64,000 nt of DNA from DATKIY01 sp963726755 (GCA_963726755.1 CAVSDB010000002.1:186001-250000), one strand, 5' to 3'. Numbered from the stretch's first letter, positions 16,592 through 26,432 are shown. The notes: generated from the sequence alone by a model not told the origin. Made by a program: numbers and translations.

Positions 16592-17929
16592 GTGCAACAG
16601 ATCCTCGACGCGATCCTCTCCCCCGACACCTCGTCAGAGGACTTCGCGAACCTGCCCGTCCCCGAGCACTACACCGGCGCGATCCTCCGGCAAGAGGACG
16701 AGACGATGTTCGAGGGCGTCATCACCAGGGACCGCGACCCTCGCAAGGCTCTGCGCATCGAGGACATCCCGACCCCAGAACTCGGTCCCGGCGAAGCGCT
16801 CATCGCCGTCATGGCGTCGTCCATCAACTACAACACCGTGTGGTCAAGCATCTTCGAACCGGTGTCGACGTTCTCGTTCCTGCGGCGGTACGGACGCACG
16901 TCCCCGCTCGCCAAGCGACACGACCTGCCGTACCACGTGCTGGGCTCGGATCTGTCCGGCGTCGTGTTGCGCACCGGTCCAGGCGTGCATGCGTGGCAGC
17001 CCGGGCAAGAGGTCGTCGCCCACTGCGCGTCCGTCGAACTTGAGAGCCCACTCGGTCACAACGACACCATGCTCGACCCCGAACAGCGAATCTGGGGATT
17101 CGAGACCAACTTCGGCGGGCTTGCTCAGTTGGCGTTGGTCAAAGCCAACCAACTGCTCGACAAGCCGAAGCACCTGACGTGGGAAGAAGCCGCTTGCCCT
17201 GGGTTGGTCAATTCAACGGCGTACCGACAGTTGGTCAGCCGCAACGGTGCAGGCATGAAGCAAGGCGACATCGTGCTGATCTGGGGAGCCAGCGGCGGAC
17301 TCGGTTCCTACGCAACGCAGATGGCGCTCAACGGCGGAGCGACGCCGGTCTGCGTGGTGTCGTCGCCTGAGAAGGCCGCCATTGTGCGCAGCATGGGCGC
17401 GGATCTGATCATCGATCGCAATGCAGAGGGCTTCAAGTTCTGGCAGGACGAGCACACCCAGGACCCCAAAGAATGGCAGCGCCTGGGCAAGGCGATTCGC
17501 GATCTCACTGGCGGCGACGACGTTGACATCGTCTTCGAACATCCGGGCCGTGAGACGTTCGGAGCCAGCGTGTACGTCGCGCGCAAGGGCGGCACGATCG
17601 TCACGTGCGCCTCGACGTCTGGCTTCATGCACGAGTACGACAACCGCTACCTCTGGATGAATCTCAAGCGCATCATCGGATCGCACTTCGCGAACTATCG
17701 CGAAGCGTGGGAGGCCAACCGCTTGATTCAACGCGGCAAAGTGCATCCGACGTTGTCGAAGGCATACCCGTTGGCCGACACCGGGCAGGCCGCGTACGAA
17801 GTGCATCGCAACATGCACCAAGGCAAGGTCGGCGTGCTGTGCCTGGCGCCAGAAGAAGGTCTCGGTGTCAGCAATCCTGAGTTGCGAGCCAAGCACCTCG
17901 ACGAAATCAACCGCTTCCGCGACGTCTAG
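16592..17929 (+). CDS. ccr: Crotonyl-CoA carboxylase/reductase
   Basis: A 445-residue medium-chain dehydrogenase/reductase that reduces crotonyl-CoA with NADPH and fixes CO2 to give ethylmalonyl-CoA. The NADPH-binding region is WGASGGLGSYATQ. All four residues known to hold CO2 in the Kitasatospora enzyme are present at the same numbers: N81, F170, E171 (GFETNFGG) and H365 (IIGSHFANYREA). This separates it from plain crotonyl-CoA reductases. The GTG start gives the usual family N-terminus. It is cotranscribed with the epimerase and followed by a large palindrome that probably ends transcription. With the mutase at 26984-28992 it marks a functional ethylmalonyl-CoA route. Confidence 0.97.
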   Translation: MQQILDAILSPDTSSEDFANLPVPEHYTGAILRQEDETMFEGVITRDRDPRKALRIEDIPTPELGPGEALIAVMASSINYNTVWSSIFEPVSTFSFLRRYGRTSPLAKRHDLPYHVLGSDLSGVVLRTGPGVHAWQPGQEVVAHCASVELESPLGHNDTMLDPEQRIWGFETNFGGLAQLALVKANQLLDKPKHLTWEEAACPGLVNSTAYRQLVSRNGAGMKQGDIVLIWGASGGLGSYATQMALNGGATPVCVVSSPEKAAIVRSMGADLIIDRNAEGFKFWQDEHTQDPKEWQRLGKAIRDLTGGDDVDIVFEHPGRETFGASVYVARKGGTIVTCASTSGFMHEYDNRYLWMNLKRIIGSHFANYREAWEANRLIQRGKVHPTLSKAYPLADTGQAAYEVHRNMHQGKVGVLCLAPEEGLGVSNPELRAKHLDEINRFRDV

Positions 17930-17970
17930 CGCGAACTGTCGCTGAGCCGCCGACTTTCCCACTCCCGGCC

Positions 17971-18020
17971 AAGTTGCTAGGCGAAACGGGCGCTATAGCG
18001 CCCGTTTTGCCTAGCAACTT
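17971..18020. terminator. Large near-perfect palindrome between convergent genes, probable bidirectional terminator
   Basis: A 50-bp inverted repeat without a central spacer, centred at 17995/17996. The left arm begins AAGTTGCTAGGC and the right arm ends GCCTAGCAACTT; one base pair in 25 is mismatched (a G-T in RNA). Five more pairs extend it outward beyond one mismatch (17965-17969 with 18022-18026). It lies between the ends of ccr and the convergent hydrolase gene. There is no T-run, so it is not a textbook intrinsic terminator. Confidence 0.6.
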
Positions 18021-18038
18021 CGCCGGAATGGTCGGTGG

Positions 18039-18780
18039 CTAGTCGGCGACGCGGGCGAGCAGGTCGCTGAGGGCGGTCGCTACCGCGTCGGGTGCCTCAA
18101 GCGGCGTGAGGTGTCCAGCACCTTCGATGACCGTGAGAGCGACATCGTTGCGCGAGCGACGACCATTGCCTCGGCTTCACTCGGCGGAGTCAGGACGTCC
18201 TCTTCGCCGACCACTACTGCGACGGGTACGTGCAGTCCCGCGAGCACGTCGAAGGTGTCGCCGCGTCCTGCCATTGCACGTTGCGCCCACGCAGCAGCGG
18301 CCGGCTCAACCGCTTCGACTGTCGCACCGACCTCAGCGACGAGACCAGGGTGGGTTCGTTGCGTCGACTCACCGAGGAGTTTGGGCAGGACCGCCTCGAG
18401 GAGCACCGCAGCCGAACCCTCGGACTCCATCCGGTCCGCGAGCGCACGCCGTCCGGCCGCTGCTTCTGCGGAATCCGCCGAAGCTTTGGTGTCGATCAGG
18501 GCCAAGCCGCGGACCCGCTCCGGGTAACGCCGGGTCAGCGCTAGGGCGACGTAGCCGCCCATCGACGTTCCCCCGATCACGAACTCACTGATCCCGTCGG
18601 CGTCCAACTGCGCGATCACCGAGTCGACGTAACTCTCAAGGCTGGGTTCGCCGACGACAGCGGCGCGTTTCCGAAGCCGGGTAGGTCCGGTGTCGCGACT
18701 GTGGCGTCGAGTCGATGAACGACCGCGTCGTACATCGACGACTCCATCGGGAACGCATGCAAGAGAACCAGTGGCGTCAT
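18039..18780 (-). CDS. Alpha/beta hydrolase, frame interrupted
   Basis: An alpha/beta-hydrolase of about 247 residues split by two frame shifts. It begins TPLVLLHAFPMESSMYD (oxyanion HAF motif) and has the nucleophile elbow GGTSMGGYVALAL. It ends with the catalytic His segment VIEGAGHLTPLEAP in a different frame, stopping at 18039-18041. Shifts are needed near 18650 and 18165. The ATG at 18780 overlaps the stop of the upstream hydrolase gene (ATGA), so the two form an operon. Substrate unknown; such proteins include esterases and C-C hydrolases. The interruptions look like read errors because the pieces join seamlessly. Confidence 0.8.
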
Positions 18781-19494
18781 GGCTTCACACTCGCGATCTC
18801 CATCGGGCCGTCCCACGTCGTCGGCAACGGCGATCTCTCCGGTTCAACAGCGGCAACGATCTCATCCAACACGCGACGAACGTATTTCTCACCTACCCAC
18901 AGGTGTTTTGCGCCGTCGACTCCAATGACTTTGGCCTGCGGAACGCGAGCAAATCGCTCACGGGCAGCCTCAGGACGCAGGTAGTCGTCGAACTCGGGCA
19001 CCAGCACCGTCATCGGCAGGCCGCTTGCGGCCCAACGGTCAAGGTCGGCATCGGTGGCGAATCGCAGTGCGGGTGACAGCAGTAGCGCACCCTCGACGCC
19101 GGGCTGCAGGCCGTACTTCAGTACCAAGTCGGTGCCGAACGACCACCCGAGCAGCCAACGTCTTGGCAGTTGACGCTCCGCAGCGAAGTCCAGCGCAGCC
19201 GCGACGTCGTGCTGCTCGGACTTCGCTTCGTCGAACTCTCCCTCGCTGCGACCGCGTGGCGACGCCGTCCCCCGGGTGTTGAAACGCAGCACCGCCAGGT
19301 CGGCCAGTGCCGGTAGTCGCCAGGCGGCCTTGCGCAGGACGTGGGAATCCATGAACCCACCGGCGGTAGGCAGCGGATGCAGGGTCAGCAGTGAGGCAAC
19401 CGGCGGGACGCTCTGCGGGAGCGCAAGTTCCCCAACCAGACAGCAGCCCGTCGCTGGTGAACAGCTCAATGTCCTCGCGCTGCGCCGGCAACAC
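18777..19494 (-). CDS. Alpha/beta hydrolase (CocE/dienelactone hydrolase-like), frame interrupted
   Basis: About 238 residues. After a frame shift near 19437 the protein reads LPAQREDIELFTSDGLL joined to LVGELALPQSVPPVASLLTL. It continues with HPLPTAGGFMDSHV and the nucleophile region LLGWSFGTDLVLKYG. The catalytic His is in VDGAKHLWVGE. The family is the short alpha/beta hydrolases of actinobacteria that resemble YcjY or peptidase S9-like proteins. The GTG at 19494 was chosen because the protein begins there in the frame of the conserved N-terminus. It overlaps the next hydrolase gene by 4 bp. Substrate unknown. Confidence 0.72.
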
Positions 19495-19625
19495 ACTGTT
19501 AGACGACCGATCTCCGCAGTCATGCCACGAACCTACGACCCCCATTTCCGTAAGAACGACGCACTCTCCGCACTGGCGCAACAAATTCCGCATCCCGACT
19601 ACGGCCACCCCGATCCACGTCGGCC

Positions 19626-19899
19626 TCAACGACGTCCTCGACGTTCTCTCGCGTTCCAGCACGGCGTGTGCCAGTGCCGTCGAGCGTCAATCGCACTCGC
19701 CCGCGATGGTCTCTTCAGGCCAGACGACGACGTGCGGCGTCGCCGGCGGGATCTCCTGGTCGCAGCCTGGGCAGCGATAGTCCTTGGTCGACGTCGACCC
19801 TCGGATCGGTGAGACGACCCAGACCTCGCCCTGCCACTCGACCGTCTGTTGGGTCTTGACCGGCGACGGAGGTCGTCCCTTGGGACGACGTCGGCTCAC
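19626..19899 (-). CDS. Small conserved actinobacterial zinc-ribbon-like protein, frame interrupted
   Basis: About 90 residues, rich in Arg at the start (GTG at 19899: VSRRRPKGRPPSPVK). It contains a C-x-x-C pair in YRCPGCDQEIPP and then HVVVWPEE. A frame shift near 19695 restores a family-like tail RRHWHTPCWNARERRGRR, which supplies further His and Cys residues for a metal site, ending at 19626. I recognise the layout (CPGCDQxI ... HWHTxCW) from small conserved actinobacterial proteins of unknown function. It starts 13 bp after the stop of the double dehydrogenase gene, so it is probably cotranscribed with it. Confidence 0.72.
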
Positions 19900-19912
19900 G
19901 ACCGTCCCGCAA

Positions 19913-21689
19913 CTACGCGTAGACGCGGAAGCCGCGGCCGGACTTGCGACCGAGGTACCCGGCCGTGACCAGGTGCTCAAGCAGCGGAGCTGGCGCGAAG
20001 CCGGGCTCGCGGAACTCCAGGTAGAGCGTCCGCTGGATAGCTAGTGCCACGTCGAGCCCGACAACGTCGAGCAGTTCGAACGGACCCATCGGGATATCCG
20101 CAGCCGACCTTCATCGCGTTGTCAATGTCGTCGGTGGTCGCGTAGTGAGCCTGCAACATGCGCACCGCGTCATTGAGGTACGGGAACAACAGCGCGTTGA
20201 CGATGAATCCAGCGCGGTCTCCGCACGTGACGGGATGCTTGTCCATCCGCTCGCATACTGCACGTACCGACGCGGCAACGCGCTCGCTGGTGTTGACCGT
20301 TTGCACGACCTCGACCAACTTCATGACTGGCGCGGGATTGAAGAAGTGCATCCCAACGACGTCAGGCATCCGGTTCGTCGCTGCGGCAATCTCAACGACC
20401 GGCAGGCTGGACGTCGTTGTCGCAAGAATGGCGCTCGGCTTCGCAATCTCGTCGAGCGTGGCGAAGATCGCCTGCTTGACGGTGAGCTCCTCGACGGTTG
20501 CTTCGACGAACAAGTCGCAGTCCGCGAGATCGTCGAACGACGTGCTCCCCGCGATGCGCCCAATCGCAGCGTCGCGATCCTTCTCGTCCAATTTCCCGCG
20601 GACGACGGCCTTCTCAAGTGATCGAGCGATGGCGGCCTTGGCTTTCGCGATCTGCTCTTCGCCCCGCGCACGCAGCACAACGTCGAAGCCGGCCTTGGCG
20701 AAAACCTCTGCGATACCGACGGCCATCGTCCCCGAACCGATGACGCCCACCCGCTGGATGGGGATCAGGTCCTGTTCGGCCGCGTCGACCGAAGGAGTTC
20801 CCGCGTCGGGCACAACGGCCGGTGAGTCAGGGGTCTCGTAGGTGTAGAAACCACGTCCGGTCTTGCGACCATTCATTCCGGCGGTGACCATCTGCTTGAT
20901 GATCGGCGTCGGCGCGTGCAACCGGTCGCGGGTTTGCTTGTACATCGTGTCGAGAATCTCGTACGCAGTGTCGAGCCCGATCAGATCGAGCAACGCCAGC
21001 GGACCCATGGGCAATCCGCAGCCGAGTTTCATCGCCGCGTCGATGTCTTCGCGTGTCGCGTAGCGCTGCTCGTACATCGATGCAGCGTGATTGAGGTAGC
21101 CAAAGAGCAGTGCGTTAGCAATGAACCCTGCCTTGTCACCGACCACGACCGGCACTTTGCCAAGACGTTCGACAAGCGCTTTGGTGTCGTCGATGACCGA
21201 GACATCGGTGACCACCGTGCGAATGACCTCGACGAGTTTGAGCACCGGGGCGGGGTTGAAGAAGTGAAGTCCGATGACCTGTGCTGGTCGGTGAGTCGAT
21301 ACCGAGATCTCGGTCACCGAAAGGGACGACGTATTCGTGGCCAGGATCTGCGTCGGGACCAGTGATGGCATCCAGCTGAGCAAAGATCTGCTGCTTCAAC
21401 TCGAGCTTCTCAGGGACAGCTTCGACGACCAGACTGCAGTCCGCCAGGTCGTTCATCGACGTGCTGAATGTAATGCGATCGAAGATTCCCTGCTTTTCGT
21501 CGTCCGACATCTTCCCGCGCTTCACCGCACGCGAAGTGGACGATTCGACGTGCCCCACACCGCGCTGAAGCGAGTCATCGCCGGTCTCAACGGCCACTAC
21601 CTCAAGGCCTGCCGAGCGAAGACTTCGACTATCCCGGCACCCATCGTGCCGAGGCCGACGACGCCAACTTTGGTGAACTCGCGAGTCAT
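19913..21689 (-). CDS. Tandem 3-hydroxyacyl-CoA dehydrogenase (two fused modules), frame interrupted
   Basis: About 592 residues made of two complete 3-hydroxybutyryl-CoA-dehydrogenase-like modules. The first Rossmann motif is VGVVGLGTMGAGI and the second VGVIGSGTMAVGI. Each is followed by the substrate-site HFFNPAPV and by a helical C-terminal domain ending in GRKTGRGFYTYE or GRKSGRGF. Three frame shifts are needed (near 21605, 21355 and 20095); after the last, the tail reads to the stop at 19913. The enzyme oxidises or reduces 3-hydroxyacyl-CoA with NAD. The ATG at 21689 has GGGAGATC upstream. A single-module homologue lies at 29510-30373. Confidence 0.88.
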
Positions 21690-21795
21690 GAACGATCTCC
21701 CTGCGACCTGCTGCCCCGGCTCCCGAGGCAGGAATGATCCTCGCATCCGCAGCCCCGCAGGACTCGACCGGGGCGGCGTCTCCCTCGGGCTCCAG

Positions 21796-21821
21796 CCTGT
21801 GGATCCCGCGGGATCCACAGG
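21796..21821. repeat. Perfect 26-bp palindrome, first of a pair
   Basis: Arms CCTGTGGATCCCG and CGGGATCCACAGG with no spacer. It lies in the 295-bp divergent region between the tandem dehydrogenase and nucS genes. Outer eight bases are identical to those of the palindrome at 21858-21883. Confidence 0.9.
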
Positions 21822-21857
21822 TGACAAATCGCCCACAGTCCGTCGGTTGATCCACAG

Positions 21858-21883
21858 CCTGTGGAGGCCGCGGCCTCCACAGG
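21858..21883. repeat. Perfect 26-bp palindrome, second of a pair
   Basis: Arms CCTGTGGAGGCCG and CGGCCTCCACAGG with no spacer, 62 bp from its twin start to start. It differs from the twin at two bases in one arm, with matching changes in the other, so symmetry is conserved. A further TCCACAG-C-CTGTGGA repeat overlaps its left edge (21851-21865). Confidence 0.9.
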
Positions 21884-21984
21884 CACGCAATCCAACAATG
21901 CATCCACAAGAATGCGTCAGCAGCCGCCAAGTGTCAGCCGCCTCACGATTGGTCGCCGCCGCTGGCCGGACATACTGATGCCCT

Positions 21985-22662
21985 ATGCGCCTGGTCATTG
22001 CCCGCTGCAGCGTCGACTACACGGGTCGGCTGACCGCTCATCTCCCCCTCGCAACCCGGCTCATCCTCGTGAAGGCGGACGGCTCGGTATCGATTCACGC
22101 GGACGACCGCGCGTACAAACCATTGAACTGGATGAGCCCGCCCTGTCGAACGACCGAGGACACCGACGACGCCGGGATCGGAACTTGGACCGTGATTCAT
22201 CAAAAGACCGGCGATCAACTGGTCATCACCCTCGAGGAAGTGTTGAGCGATGACTCCCACGAACTCGGAGTCGATCCCGGGCTGCAGAAGGACGGCGTCG
22301 AAGCGCACTTGCAAGCGCTCCTCGCCACGCACATCCAGACACTGGGAGACGGTTGGACGTTGGTGCGCCGCGAGTACGGCACCGCGATCGGTCCAGTGGA
22401 CATCCTGGCCAAGGACGGGTCCGGGAAGAGCGTCGCCATCGAAATCAAGCGCCGGGGAGATATCGACGGGGTTGAGCAGTTGACGCGATACCTCGAATTG
22501 CTCAACCGCGACCCACTGCTGAGTCCGGTCAGCGGAATCTTCGCCGCTCAGGAGATCAAGCCGCAGGCTCGCGTTCTGGCCGAGGACCGGGGGATCCGCT
22601 GCGTCACGCTCGACTACGACGCCCTGCGCGGACGCATTGATCCCAGCCTGCGGCTGTTCTAG
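21985..22662 (+). CDS. nucS: Endonuclease NucS (non-canonical mismatch repair)
   Basis: A 225-residue NucS/EndoMS protein, the mismatch-specific endonuclease that replaces MutSL in most actinobacteria. It starts MRLVIARCSVDYTGRL as in the family. The RecB-like nuclease core is visible: GPVDILAKD, then AIEIKRRGDIDGVEQLTRYLELL (catalytic E-x-K) and a C-terminal RPSLRLF-type tail (DPSLRLF), which resembles the beta-clamp-contact end of NucS. The gene is intact and of normal length. A CATACT lies 8 nt before the ATG, so it may be leaderless. It is divergent from the tandem dehydrogenase across the paired palindromes. Confidence 0.96.
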   Translation: MRLVIARCSVDYTGRLTAHLPLATRLILVKADGSVSIHADDRAYKPLNWMSPPCRTTEDTDDAGIGTWTVIHQKTGDQLVITLEEVLSDDSHELGVDPGLQKDGVEAHLQALLATHIQTLGDGWTLVRREYGTAIGPVDILAKDGSGKSVAIEIKRRGDIDGVEQLTRYLELLNRDPLLSPVSGIFAAQEIKPQARVLAEDRGIRCVTLDYDALRGRIDPSLRLF

Positions 22663-22731
22663 TGAGCACGCCAGAGGACTGACCAGGCCAAACCACTGTC
22701 CAGATCGGGACGAACCAGGCACCATCGAGAG

Positions 22732-23819
22732 ATGGCAACCAGCCGCATCACGGTCGTAGGGGCAGGCGTCGTCGGGCTGACGACTGCCGTCCGGCTGGCC
22801 GAAGCTGGCTACTCAGTGGACGTGCTCGCCCGAGATCTGCCACATGAGACGACCTCGGTGCTCGCCGGGGCGTTGTGGTACCCGTACCGCGCGTCAGCCA
22901 CCGGGACCGGTTTCACAATGGGCGCGAGCCGCGCTTGAGGTCTTCGTCAAAGAAGCCGCGGACTCCAAGTCGGGAGTCCGAATGGTTGACGGACTCGAAC
23001 TTCGCCAGTCCCCCTCGAAACCATGGTTCGCGGACGTACTGACCGACTCGGTGGCGTTCTCTCACTACTCAGAATTACCCGATGGCTACCGCGACGGCTG
23101 GCAGATGCGGTTGCCCGTGATCGAGCCAGCGGTGTACCTGTCGTCGCTGGTCGATCGACTCAAGGACCTTGACGGAACGCTGACCCGGCTACCACTGACC
23201 GGTATGCCCGGACGCGGCATCGTGGTCAATTGCAGCGGACTGTCGGCGCGGTCGTTGGTACACGACCGATCGGTGATCCCCGTGCAAGGTCAGGTAGTAC
23301 GCGTCGCTCCGATCGAAGGCGTCGACACCTGGCTGTTGGACCAGTCGGACGAGGACGAGTTGGTGTACGTCATCCCCCGCTCGAATGACATCGTCGTCGG
23401 CGGAACCGCCGTGGAGAACAACTTCGACCGACACGTTGACGATGAGGTCACCGAGGCGATCATGCGTCGAGCTGCCCGCTTGGTTCCGCAATTGACGCGC
23501 GCAGAAATCCTCGAGCACCGCAGTGGGACTTCGTCCCACTCGGCCGAAGGTTCGACTCGAACTCGAGCACGGAAGCAACGGCGCTGCGGTCGTTCACAAC
23601 TACGGCCACGGAGGATCGGGTTGGACGCTGTCGTGGGGATGCGCGGATGCCGTCGTCGAACACCTCGATCGGTACATCGCAGCGCGTTCGCACGAGGTCT
23701 ACGACGACACCAGAGCGCACCGCCAGTTGCAGGGGAGAACCAATGACTACCTATCAGTGGCGCGGCGCCTTCGAGAACGAGGAGGTCAACCGGCTGCACG
23801 CCGAGGGCTTCAAACATGA
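22732..23819 (+). CDS. FAD-dependent D-amino-acid oxidase-like protein, frame interrupted
   Basis: An FAD oxidase of the D-amino-acid oxidase family. The ADP-binding motif is VVGAGVVGLTTAVRLAEAGY, then the VLAGALWYPY segment, and near the end HNYGHGGSGWTLSWGCA, the family's flavin-contact region. Frame shifts are needed near 22918 (…GFT to QWARAALEV) and 23515 (ILEHR to VGLRPTRPKVRLE). Such enzymes deaminate D-amino acids with oxygen. As read, the last 25 or so codons overlap the acetyltransferase gene, so a third error near 23690 or a genuine overlap is possible; the family usually ends shortly after WGCADAVVEHL. No obvious Shine-Dalgarno precedes the ATG. Confidence 0.82.
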
Positions 23820-24136
23820 AGTCCTTGACGACGACTGGTGGCAGCAGTTAAACGAGCACAGTCTTGGTTGGGTCACGCGCACGAGATGACACTGACTTGG
23901 TCGGGTTCGTCAACGTGGCGTGGGACGGTGTCGGCCACGCATTCGTGATCGACACGCTGGTTACCGAACATGCGCAGCGCCAAGGGATCGGCGTTGGTTG
24001 GTAGAAGTCGCCACGACCGCAATCGCGTGCCGCGGGATGCGAATGGTTGCATGTTGACTTCGAGGATCACTTGAAATCCTTCTACTTCGACGCCTGCGGA
24101 TTCACTCCGACCAACGCGGGATTAATCGCGTTGTAG
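23743..24136 (+). CDS. GNAT family N-acetyltransferase, frame interrupted
   Basis: About 130 residues. The pieces join as MTTYQWRGAFENEEVNRLH, then DDTDLVGFVNVAWDG and VIDTLVTEHAQRQGIG (acetyl-CoA binding R-x-x-G-x-G), followed by GCEWLHVDFEDHL and FYFDACGFTPT. Three shifts are needed (near 23878, 24000 and 24035); the middle one is a missing T in a T-run. The ATG at 23743 has AGGGGAG 7 nt upstream. It acetylates an unknown amine. Its stop overlaps the -10 of the next gene. Confidence 0.78.
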
Positions 24137-24139
24137 GTT
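24134..24139 (+). promoter_or_regulatory. Leaderless-type -10 element (TAGGTT) for the small coiled-coil protein gene
   Basis: TAGGTT ends 6 nt before the ATG at 24146 and includes the TAG stop of the acetyltransferase gene. No Shine-Dalgarno is present in the gap. Confidence 0.45.
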
Positions 24140-24145
24140 AGTGAC

Positions 24146-24437
24146 ATGGCACTTCTCGACAAGGCAAAGCAAGCGGCGCAACAAGCGCTGGACGAGGCCA
24201 AGAAGGGCATCGATACCGGCCAGGCAAAGTTGGACGAGTTCCAAGCCAAGCGCGAGAGCGAACGGTTGCTGACCGCACTCGGCTCGGCCTACTTCGCACA
24301 GCAACGACACGGCGGGTCCGCCGAGGCGGTCGACCGAAGCGCTGACCGCGGTCGACAGTCACATCGAGACCCACGGCATGGTCGGTTTCCCCGCACCGCC
24401 AACGGCTTCGCCGCCAGATCCCAGCGAAGGCGACTAA
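24146..24437 (+). CDS. Small conserved coiled-coil protein, frame interrupted
   Basis: About 96 residues, starting MALLDKAKQAAQQALDEAKKG, a strongly helical Lys/Ala/Gln-rich region likely to form a coiled coil. A shift near 24340 leads into EALTAVDSHIETHGMVGFP and a Pro-rich tail ending at the TAA 24435-24437. Proteins of this size and composition are common in actinobacteria, with no assigned function. It ends convergently with the response regulator, the two stop codons overlapping by two bases. Confidence 0.65.
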
Positions 24438-25100
24438 GTCTCGTCCCCGATCCCGTGACGTTCGGCCCAAAGCGCCGCTTGCGTACGGTCCGCGACGCCC
24501 AATCCGCTGGAAGCAGGACGTTAGGTGCGCTTTGACGGTGCGCTCGGTGATTCCCAGTCGACGCGCGATCTGCTTGTTCGCCAGACCCTTGCCGCACTAG
24601 TGCTAGTACCTCGATCTCTCGAGGGGTGAGGTCGGCGACCGCGACCGCTTCGGACGACGCGGAGACGGACTCGGCAGTCGGCTCACCACGTCGAGCGGCC
24701 AACAGTTCACGAGCCGCTCGGGGTGCAACGGGGACTCCCCGTGCGCGGCCGCTTTCACGCCCGACAGCAACTCCTCAGGTCCTGCGTCTTTCAGCAAGTA
24801 GCCAACCGCGCCAGCATCAACCGCTTGGACGATCCGTTCTCGGTCCGACTGCGAGGTAAGGACGACGACGTGTACGTCCGGGGATTGTTCACGAATCTGT
24901 CGGGTCGCCTCGACCCCGTCCATCACCGGCATCTGCAGGTCCATCAGGACGACGTCAGGGGAGGTTTGGCTGACAACGTCAGCCGCCTCTGACCCGTCAC
25001 TGGCAGTGCCGACGACCTCAATGTCCGGGTCGGCGTCGAGCAACTGCGCGAGTCCGGCGCGCACCATGGCGTGGTCGTCGACGATCACGACGCGAATCAT
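24434..25100 (-). CDS. NarL/LuxR-family response regulator, frame interrupted
   Basis: About 222 residues. The receiver domain is intact: VVIVDDHAMVR with phospho-acceptor D54 in VVLMDLQMPVMDG, then a conserved Thr/Lys pair (VVLTSQ, LLKDAG). The LuxR-type helix-turn-helix follows as LTPREIEVLALV and GLANKQIARRLGITERTVKAHL after shifts near 24725 and 24600. A third shift at a G-run near 24475 restores ADRTQAALWAERHGIG and the stop at 24434. The ATG overlaps the stop of the kinase gene (TGATG), making a two-component operon. Targets are unknown. Confidence 0.9.
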
Positions 25101-26432
25101 CAGGCCGGCACCTCCAATCGAACAACAGCGCCGTTGCCGGGGGACGACTCGACAGTCAGCGTGCCACCGGCTTCAGAGGCGAGATCGCGCAAGTCCCCGG
25201 ATCCCGAAGTGGCCTTTCTCCGGCAGAGCGCTGGGGTCGAAGCCGGCGCCGTCGTCGGCCACCTCAAGGAGCCAAGTCGAGTCAGAGCTGTCGCTGCGTG
25301 CTACCCGGACCGACAGGTGGGTCGGCTGCCCGTGACGGAGCGCGTTACGCACCGCTTCCTGCGCAGTACGCCAGACCAGCGCCGTGGACTTCGGGCTCAT
25401 GGCATCGGTGTCCCCTAGCTCTGTCTCGACGTTGACGCCGGATGCCACGGCAGTTGCCAGCAGGTCGTCGAGCGCGGGACCAAGGCCGTCGCCGGCGAGA
25501 TCCGGTGGGTAGATCTCGACCAAGAGCGAACGCAACGAAGTCAGGCTGTGGCGAACGCTGACCGCCATCGTCTGCAACCGAGCCCGCAGCGCGGGTACGT
25601 CGGTCACATCAGAGGTCGCAAGTTCTCTTTCGGCCGCTGACAGCGCAAACGACGTTCCCGCCAGATCTTGCACGACGCCATCATGAACGTCACGCGCGAT
25701 ACGTCGACGTTCGGCATCCGACGCGTCTGCGGCGGCGACCAGAAGTCGCTCGCGCACCGCCGCTGAGTCGCTGAGCCGGCGCGCCAGCAAGAACACCAGA
25801 GGAACTGTGAACAGGAGGAACAGCACGACGCCACCAACGGTGACCGGCTGAAAGGCCCTGGTGAGCTGAGACGTTCGTTCTGCGATCTGGTCTCCGCTGT
25901 AGTAGACCTCGAAGAGCAGCGGCTCACCTTTAGGGCCGTCGACCGGCGTATAGACCTCCAGTACTTGACCGAGCGGACGTTCATACCTGTTCTCGCGCTC
26001 GGTTAGGTTCGACAGTGCCGCGTGACTGACTCCGGAGTCCAAGACCTCGCGCTGATCGGCGTCCAACGTGAACTGATCACCGATCAGTCGCGGTTCGTCC
26101 GAGTAGATGACCACGCCGTCGGAGTTCCAGATCTTCACCCGCAACGCCTCGCCGCCGACGACGCGCGCTCTCATCAGTCGGTCGAACCGGTCCACGTCTG
26201 CGGCACCTCCGGACAACAAGCCGGAGGTAAGCGCTGGCTGAACCACCGCACGCGCGAGCAGTTCGTTGGTCTGTCGCGCCTGCTCGACTGCCTCTTGCTC
26301 GGCGACACGTCGACTGAACCAAACAGCGAGCAGCGAGACGGCAACCGCCACGACGATCCCTGCAACGACGAACTGCACGACCGGGCGTTTCCAGCCCGAT
26401 CGCGCAGTTCGTTTTCGCTCATCCGTAGCCAT
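25100..26432 (-). CDS. Membrane sensor histidine kinase (HisKA_3 family), frame interrupted at the end
   Basis: About 443 residues. Transmembrane helices at about 21-39 and 199-218 flank an extracytoplasmic sensor domain of about 160 residues. A HisKA_3 dimerisation helix carries the phospho-accepting H250 in ERRRIARDVHDGVVQDLAG. The ATPase domain has its N-box in TAQEAVRNALRHG and G1 box in VADDGAGFD; the end GHFGIRG needs a shift near 25195 to read DLASEAGGTLTVESSPGNG to the stop at 25100. It phosphorylates the downstream response regulator, whose start overlaps its stop. The signal is unknown. ATG 26432 is used; a GTG lies 9 nt upstream. Confidence 0.9.

Noticed and set aside
21690..21984. 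Cluster of TCCACA cores as a replication origin
   Set aside because: None of the copies matches the full DnaA box, no AT-rich unwinding region is present, and dnaA, dnaN and parAB are not nearby.
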